A DNA stretch of 64,000 nucleotides from Micromussa lordhowensis (taxonomy: Eukaryota; Cnidaria; Anthozoa; Scleractinia; Lobophylliidae): contig CAXHUQ010000555.1 in NCBI GenBank assembly GCA_964020085.1, positions 124,001 through 188,000 of the forward strand, written 5' to 3'. The notes beneath the pieces were generated by a model. It had not been told where the DNA came from and made no database searches. It saw only the letters and a list, made by a program, of their open reading frames with translations. A program made the position numbers and the translations under genes. How positions within the stretch are numbered: the first letter of the stretch is position 1; each line of letters begins with the position of its first letter. This document shows, one piece after another, positions 58,217 to 64,000 of the stretch.

Positions 58217-59179
58217 ATGAAAAACTTTCCGACCAAAACCGACCAATGTACGACCAGATTTGGATACGCTTACTCCAGTGTGTTACATGCGTGCCGCAAT
58301 TATCGCAGCGATAATTGTGATATTATACACACACTCTACGTCATCACCTGATCACGCGGTTGTCCTGTGTGGTGCCAAGGTCAAGGACATTTGCAATAGT
58401 GCATCAGCTCGTGATCACGTGAGTGCCTAATTCCATAGACTGTGAGCGGTCGTTCAATACCGCGATAGTGACGCGCTCATACCATGAATATAGATGATGT
58501 GAATTGCCACAGACTTTGAGAGGCCAGTCAATGCCTCGCAACGGAATATTGTGAATTATATTTCAACGCGCTACGATTCCAACCACCTTGGTCTACACCC
58601 ATTGACTTTGAGCGGTTATCAATGCCGCGCTTCGATTCGCAACACGGCAACGCTACCTGCAACGACGGCTATGATCGACATTCCTGTACCACAACGCCAC
58701 CAAGCGGAAAGAAACAACCCATCACTGCTCTCCACAAAGAACGATTCCAGTGACATGTAGAACGGTTATGATGTGCTCATGTATGTTTGATGGTTTATGT
58801 GTAGTTTTCTCGTGCAGATAATCGTGTAATGTATGTTGCCCGTAAAAAAAATCGTGTTTACGTAGTTTATGACCGTATATGATGTGGTTGGTTCATCATG
58901 TAAACGTACACACCACTTATGCATAACAGTACCAGTTCAGTATCGAATGTGAACGTTATGAGTTGTGTTTTAAAGCACGTCTAGATGGTATACACGATAA
59001 TCGCAGTTCATAAACAGTTAGTTGGTCATGAATAATGTGATAGGGAGTTTGCGATGTTCGATAATTTAACGTAGGTGTATTTGAACGTTGTAACGTAAAC
59101 GGAAGGTTCGACAAGGGTGTGAATAGGTTCAAAGTTTATGTGTGAACACAAGTGGTACTGAGGTTGAGATCATTGTAAA
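58217..59179 (+). other. Leader region of plus-strand BEL element
   Basis: About 960 bp without coding capacity. It contains a 21-bp palindrome with 10-bp arms (CAATTATCGC, 58297-58317) and three degenerate repeats, GACTTTGAGCGGYCATTCAA followed by TGCCGCG, at about 58438, 58512 and 58602. These are shared with the other copy, so they are family features and may serve packaging or primer functions (inference). The primer-binding site was not identified. Confidence 0.7.
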
Positions 59180-59929
59180 ATGGAACCAGACAACGTGCCA
59201 CCTACAACAACAGCTCCAGATACACCCACAGTTTGTACAGCTGAGGGTCCGTCACCAGTTAGTCCGCCATCAGTTAGTACAGCTGAGGCAGGGCTTACCG
59301 TAGTGACAAGAGAACCAGCAGAGGAACCGGCAACGTATGAATCAATCTCAGAGCAACCGATTGAGTTAGAACCAGAGAGAGTAGTTCGTCCACGAGTGCC
59401 TACAGAACGTGGTCTAGAATACCAGCGCGAGATACAACAACGCAATCTAAGATCAGCAATTGCTAAGTGGAAGCGCAAAGCTGGCAATCTTAGTGACCTA
59501 TTGGCCGACTGTGAAGACATCAATGTCCTCGCTAACCAACGGAGGGACTTATTGTCGCTGTTGGATGAAGTTGAGAGTGCAGCAGAGAGCCTATCTCAAG
59601 TTTCGATTGTAGAGGAGCAGATTGAAACGATTCAGAACAGAACTGAACAATTACGAATGGAAATAAAGTCTAAAATAAGGGAACTGAAGGATGAAATTCG
59701 CTCAACTAGTTCGCAGAGGTCTAAATTTTCGTCTAGAGCTTCATCAGGTAGATCTTCAAGCCGTTCCGCTAAAGCGATGAAACTAGAGGCAGCAGCAAAA
59801 GCGGTGGAGATGGAAGTACAACTAAAGTATCACAGTGCTGAGCAAGAACATAAACGGGTTCAGATACAGAAGGAATTGGAAATCGCAAAGTCACGTTTGC
59901 AGGTTATCAAGGAGACAGAAGAAGATTGA
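59180..59929 (+). CDS. gag: BEL Gag, N-terminal part (249 aa)
   Basis: The ATG at 59180 was chosen because the aligned minus-strand copy begins at the same place (its ATG mutated to ATA). Residues 1-70 are acidic and rich in Pro, Thr and Glu. Residues 75-170 and 200-249 are highly charged, Gln/Glu/Lys-rich and likely coiled coil, with a Ser/Arg-rich segment at about 172-195. The frame stops at TGA 59927-59929, while homology to Gag continues in the +1 frame (59835-62828). BEL/Pao elements normally have one continuous gag-pol frame, so this is probably a disabling indel rather than a programmed shift. Confidence 0.85.
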   Translation: MEPDNVPPTTTAPDTPTVCTAEGPSPVSPPSVSTAEAGLTVVTREPAEEPATYESISEQPIELEPERVVRPRVPTERGLEYQREIQQRNLRSAIAKWKRKAGNLSDLLADCEDINVLANQRRDLLSLLDEVESAAESLSQVSIVEEQIETIQNRTEQLRMEIKSKIRELKDEIRSTSSQRSKFSSRASSGRSSSRSAKAMKLEAAAKAVEMEVQLKYHSAEQEHKRVQIQKELEIAKSRLQVIKETEED

Positions 59930-62828
59930 AACACATCCAATGAAACTACCCAAAGCGGAAGAGGATGCCAAGCAGCGAGTGGAGAGTTATATCCAGGCCT
60001 TGCCTATGGAAACAACCTTGCAACAAGATATCGAAGTGCCAGCAACCGCTGTACCAGTGTCAACCGTGATGAATATAGTGCTGGTTGGTCCGTCTGGTGT
60101 AGTTCCTGTCACAGGAACACCGACGCCAGTCGTGCCACCTACGAGCACTGCTATCACACTCCCTGTGGTGACATCGTCCGTACTGACCAGCAGCACAAGT
60201 TGGCTCACAACGCTGCCATCCGCAACAGTTCCAGTGATGTCCGTTATGGCTCCTGTTTCGTTTCCAACTTCGGATGTAAGCTTTCCTTCGATACCTACAC
60301 CTATTTTCTCAACAAGACTGAGTGCCGTGGTATCGGATGTTAGCATTTCTGGTTTAGGACTGAATCCTAATGCGCCACAATTTGTGCCTTCGTCTTCAGT
60401 AACTAGACCACCAGGTTTTGTGGGGTTGCCCACGGGTTTCGTACGACAGCACTACTATAGCAATGCTTCCGTTTTGGCTCCCAGAGACACTTTGAAACCC
60501 TTAGGTACTTCTCAGTCATCGGGTTTCAATCCACATCATTTCGTACCAAGTGGTCAACAAGCTACACCGATGTATGCTACTTCGTCTTTCAATCCAGCCA
60601 CGGATAGTACAAGGGTCATGGCCGATTTAGCGGCACAGCTTCATGTCAGTAGAATCCCAGTTCCGGAACCCTCTGTGTTTTCTGGTGATCCACTTGATTA
60701 TGCTTCATGGAAGAGTGCGTTCGAGACCCTAATAGAGCAGAAACAGATACCGCCGGCTGAACAAATCCACTACCTAAAGAGGTATCTTGGTGGCAAGGCA
60801 CGAGAGTGCATAGAAGGGTATTTTCTCTACTCTTCTGCGTCGTCATTTGCCGAGGCGAAAGCTCTTCTCGACAAGAGATTCGGAGATCCGTACGTGATTC
60901 AAAGTGCGTTTCGTGACAAGCTGGAAGGCTACCCGAAAATTCCACCACGTGATTCGGCAGCGCTTCGCAAATTTTCGGACTTTTTACGCCAGTGCTTAGC
61001 AGCTTCCAAGGTAATACCATGCATGGATTCTCTCAGTGACGTCAGAGAAAATAAGCGAATGCAGGAGAAGTTGCCTGAATGGGTGGTAAGAAAGTGGGCT
61101 CGGATAGTCGCAGACCATTTAAAGGTTGGCCCCTTTCCATCGTTTGAAGTTTTCGTAAAGTTTCTGGCAGCTGAGGCAGATATAGCGTGTAACCCGTGCA
61201 TCTTTTCAAGGTCCGACAAGAGCGACAAAAGCGGTAAAGCCAACAAGTCTCAAGGTAGACATCATGTGCTAGCCACAAGCAGTGCCGAAGAAAGTGACGC
61301 TAAGAAACAAACGAAAAAATCAGCTGGAAAGAAGCAAAGCAGCAACCCGAAGAAACAATCAGAAACTCAAGCAAAGAAGCCTGTTGAACAAGAATGCCTC
61401 TTTTTTCAGGAGCGACATCTATTAGATGTGTGTGATAAGTTTATGAAGAAGCCTATGGACGATCGTAAAGAGTTTGCAAAAACCAAGGGGCTTTGTTATG
61501 CATGTTTGAAACCGAATCACATATCCAAGAAGTGTAGGGCTAGAGCTACGTGTCGAACTTGTTCTAAAAGACATCCGACAGCTTTGCATTTCGACAAAAA
61601 GGACAACGCAATTAAGGCAGGAGATTCCGCTGATGAAGACATAACTGCACTGAAATCCGTTATTGCTCATGCAGCCAACAATCACTATGTTTCCTCTGGA
61701 GATTCAACGTCCTTGATTCTGCCGGTTTACGTGTCCTTTGGGGAAAATTCAACTGACGAGCGACTAGTCTACGCCTTATTAGACGTTCAGTCCCATGTAT
61801 GCTTTATATCACAGCGTACCAGCTCTGAACTGAATGCTTCCGGAGTTAAATCCACAATACGATTGTCGACTCTATCAACCAAGGACGAGATCGTCAGCAC
61901 CGAAAAGATTTCTGACATCTACGTTCGTGGCTACAATTCAACACAGAGAACAAGATTGCCTCCGATATTCACGAGACCAGAGATTCCCGTGAACCGGGCC
62001 AGCATACCGACACATCAGACAGCTAAAATGTGGCCACATCTTGAATGCATAGCAGATGAAATGGCACCCTTGATGGACGTAGAAGTGGGACTGCTCATAG
62101 GTCGTCAATGCAGGCAGCTCATAGTTCCCAGGGATATAAAACCTGCACAGGAAGATGGTCCTTTCGGACAGAAAACTAGTCTTGGTTGGAGCATTATCGG
62201 AGCACCTTGTGAGCAAGAAAAGGGTCATAATACATGCTTCCGAGTCTCGGTTGAAACAGACATTTGCGGATTGATGGGACAGGTGAGGATCGAGCCTTGT
62301 ATGCAAGTCAAGGAGTTGTTTACGCCGGCTGATATAATACAGATGGAAGACACACATATCAGCACGGATTCGGATTTTAAGTATTCGTACAACAACACTC
62401 TGTTCCTAAATATGATGAAATCGGGAATCAAGCAAATGGACAATGGTCATTACTCCATGCCGCTTCCGTTGAAACAACCTGTGCCACGACTTCCAAATAA
62501 CCAAGCTCAAGCAATTTCACGGCTCAATCTTCTCAAGAAGAAATTCAACCGCGACGAGAAGTTTCGCTCAGAATACACATCGTTTATGGAGGAAATAATT
62601 GCACAGGGCTATGCAGAGACAGTCAACGAACAGGAGACACAGAACGATAGACACAACGTATGGTATATTCCGCACCACGGTGTCTTCCACCCTAAAAAGA
62701 AGAAAATAAGGGTAGTTTTCGACTGTAGCGCCCGGTTTGAAACCATCAGCCTGAATGATCTGCTGCTACCTGGACCAGATCTCACTAATGATCTGTTAGG
62801 AGTCTTGCTACGCTTTAGAAAGGAGTAA
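59930..62828 (+). CDS. gag-pol: BEL Gag C-terminus, protease and RT start
   Basis: This frame is open from 59835 but shows family similarity only after about 59925. In order it carries a Pro/Thr/Ser/Val-rich linker, a DUF1759-type Gag region (about 60640-61110, with VPEPSVFSGDPLDYASWKSA), a Lys-rich basic stretch, a zinc knuckle CYACLKPNHISKKC with a second CxxC-H-H motif (61495-61590), and an aspartic protease with DVQS at the active-site position (61783-61794). The RT begins with KIRVVFDCSA (62702-62731). TAA at 62826-62828 interrupts the RT. The other copy has CAA at that codon, so a single C-to-T change is the likely cause. DVQS instead of the usual D(T/S)(Q/G)S may impair the protease. 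Confidence 0.88.
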
Positions 62829-64000
62829 ACAGCCATTACATGTGATATACAAAAAATGTTCTATCAGTTTGAAGTACATCGAAATGATAGAGACTACCTG
62901 CGGTTCATGTGGTGGCCTAAAGGAGACACTTCGCTCAAACCGAGGACATTTCGTATGACCGTCCATCTTTTTGGAGCGAGTTCTTCCCCTGGATGCTCAA
63001 ATTACGGACTAAAGCAAGCTGCTCAGGATGGCGAAGCAGAATTTGGAACCCAAGCCGCAAATTTTGTCCGATCAAATTTCTACGTGGACGACGGTCTTGC
63101 TAGTACATCATCGGTCAAACAGGCCACAGATCTCATTTCAGACACCAAAGCGTTATGTGCTAAAGCCGGTATAAGACTCCACAAGTTTGCGACAAATTCG
63201 GCTGAAGTGTTAGAGTCAATCCCTCCCGAAGATAGAGCAGATGGTATGCAAAGTCTGGACCTCTTTCGTGGAGATACTTCGATCGAGCGTGCGCTAGGAT
63301 TAGAATGGAATATCAAGCTCGACTGCTTTCAGTTTTCCATAGTCATGAAAGACAGGCCATTGACACGCCGAGGATTATTGTCTGCAGTTACGTCTCTGTT
63401 CGATCCGTTAGGACTGTTGTCTCCAGTCATTCTCACAGGAAAACAGATTCTGCAAGACATATGCAGACTCCAGCTGGATTGGGATGAACAATTGCCGCCT
63501 GATATCGTAGTACGCTGGGAAGCATGGCGCAGTGATCTTCATAATCTAGAATCACTGACAGTACCACGATGCTATAAGCCAAAGGACTTTGGGGAAGTGA
63601 AAGAAGTTCAACTCCACCACTTCAGCGACGCCAGCCAGATTGGTTATGGGCAGTGTTCTTACGTTCGCATGACTGATGACAAAAATCAAGTTCACTGTTC
63701 GCTGGTAATGGCTAAGGCCAGAGTAGCTCCAGTACGTCCAGTCACCATTCCCAGATTGGAATTGACAGCAGCTGTTTTATCCGTTCGTATTGCCAAATAT
63801 GTGAAACTTCAGCTCAACTACGAAGAAGTCACTGAAGTGTTCTGGACGGATAGTGACGTAGTACTCGGATACATCTCAAACGACGCACGTCGGTTTCATG
63901 TGTATGTGGCTAATCGAGTAGCTCATATTCGAGAATACACGGAACCCAGCCAATGGTGACACGTCGACACTGCTGTGAATCCAGCAGATATGGCTTCGAG
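62829..64000 (+). CDS. pol: BEL reverse transcriptase and RNase H (continues)
   Basis: This is the same frame as the upstream segment. It contains ITCDIQKMF (RT motif A), the catalytic YVDDGLAS at 63081-63104, the Peptidase_A17/RT connection (LGLEWNIKLD, RGLLSAVTSLFDPLGLL) and RNase H blocks with the expected acidic residues: HFSDAS, RLELTAA and WTDSDVVLGYI. TGA at 63957-63959 interrupts SQW-x-HVD. The other copy has CGA at this codon, so CpG deamination is a simple explanation. Sequence beyond the stop stays in frame (HVDTAVNPADMAS) to the window edge. Confidence 0.9.

Larger units (their letters stand above)
57659..64000 (+). mobile_element. BEL/Pao LTR retrotransposon, better-preserved copy
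   Basis: 5' LTR, leader, gag and pol up to RNase H are inside the window. Integrase and 3' LTR should lie beyond the right edge. It is the same family as the element at 41051-50096. Three breaks are visible: a frameshift near 59925, a TAA at 62826-62828 and a TGA at 63957-63959. It is therefore inactive as read, but much younger-looking than the minus-strand copy. Confidence 0.93.

Noticed and set aside
59170..59523. Antisense frames over BEL gag (also 59987-60433, 60646-61020, 61938-62357)
   Set aside because: They are shadows of the sense-strand coding sequence and show no domain of their own.
59900..59950. Programmed ribosomal frameshift between the two gag frames
   Set aside because: No slippery heptamer with a downstream structure was evident, and BEL/Pao elements typically use one frame. 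A disabling indel is simpler.

Overview
This window is eukaryotic and invertebrate. It is AT-rich and intron-rich, most of its length is decayed mobile elements, and it contains secreted C-type lectin genes. The mix of BEL/Pao LTR elements, several non-LTR retrotransposon lineages, MITEs and a hairpin-ended repeat family with internal tandem repeats suggests a mollusc, most plausibly a bivalve. That assignment is inference. Three runs of exactly 200 N (441-640, 34140-34339, 54749-54948) are scaffolding gaps of placeholder size.

Region 1-13 kb holds the host genes. A complete six-exon gene lies on the minus strand (CDS 12909 to 9717). Spliced, it is a 312-residue secreted protein: signal peptide, C-type lectin domain (CTLD), calcium-binding EGF domain, second CTLD. 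All five introns are phase 1. A second copy of its last exon and the preceding intron lies in the opposite orientation at 1-416, so the two genes point towards each other. Over about 175 bp the introns differ at 3 sites plus one indel. The exon differs at about 38 sites plus a 9-bp indel, and nearly all exon changes alter amino acids in the ligand-binding half. This is the strongest biological signal in the window. Between the two copies lie a tRNA-derived SINE with a perfect 14-bp target duplication, a possible SUEL-type lectin fragment and a LINE fragment.

Region 13-41 kb has no convincing host gene. It holds a TIR element (17055-17885), four copies of a hairpin-ended element family (18207-19720, 31016-31430, 36652-38414, 38550-40919), decayed LINE pieces, a 21-bp minisatellite with higher-order structure, a 12-bp minisatellite, 56-bp and about 170-bp tandem repeats, a mariner-type MITE and a TTAA-flanked MITE.

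Region 41-64 kb is dominated by two BEL/Pao elements of one family. The minus-strand copy (41051-50096) is complete in outline, with a 5-bp target duplication TTAAG, but is heavily decayed and has unequal LTRs. The plus-strand copy (57659 to beyond the window end) is much better preserved, with one frameshift and two nonsense codons. Between them lie two LINEs of different types and a long-TIR element (54611-55701) that encloses a Ty3/gypsy-like Gag fragment and an assembly gap.
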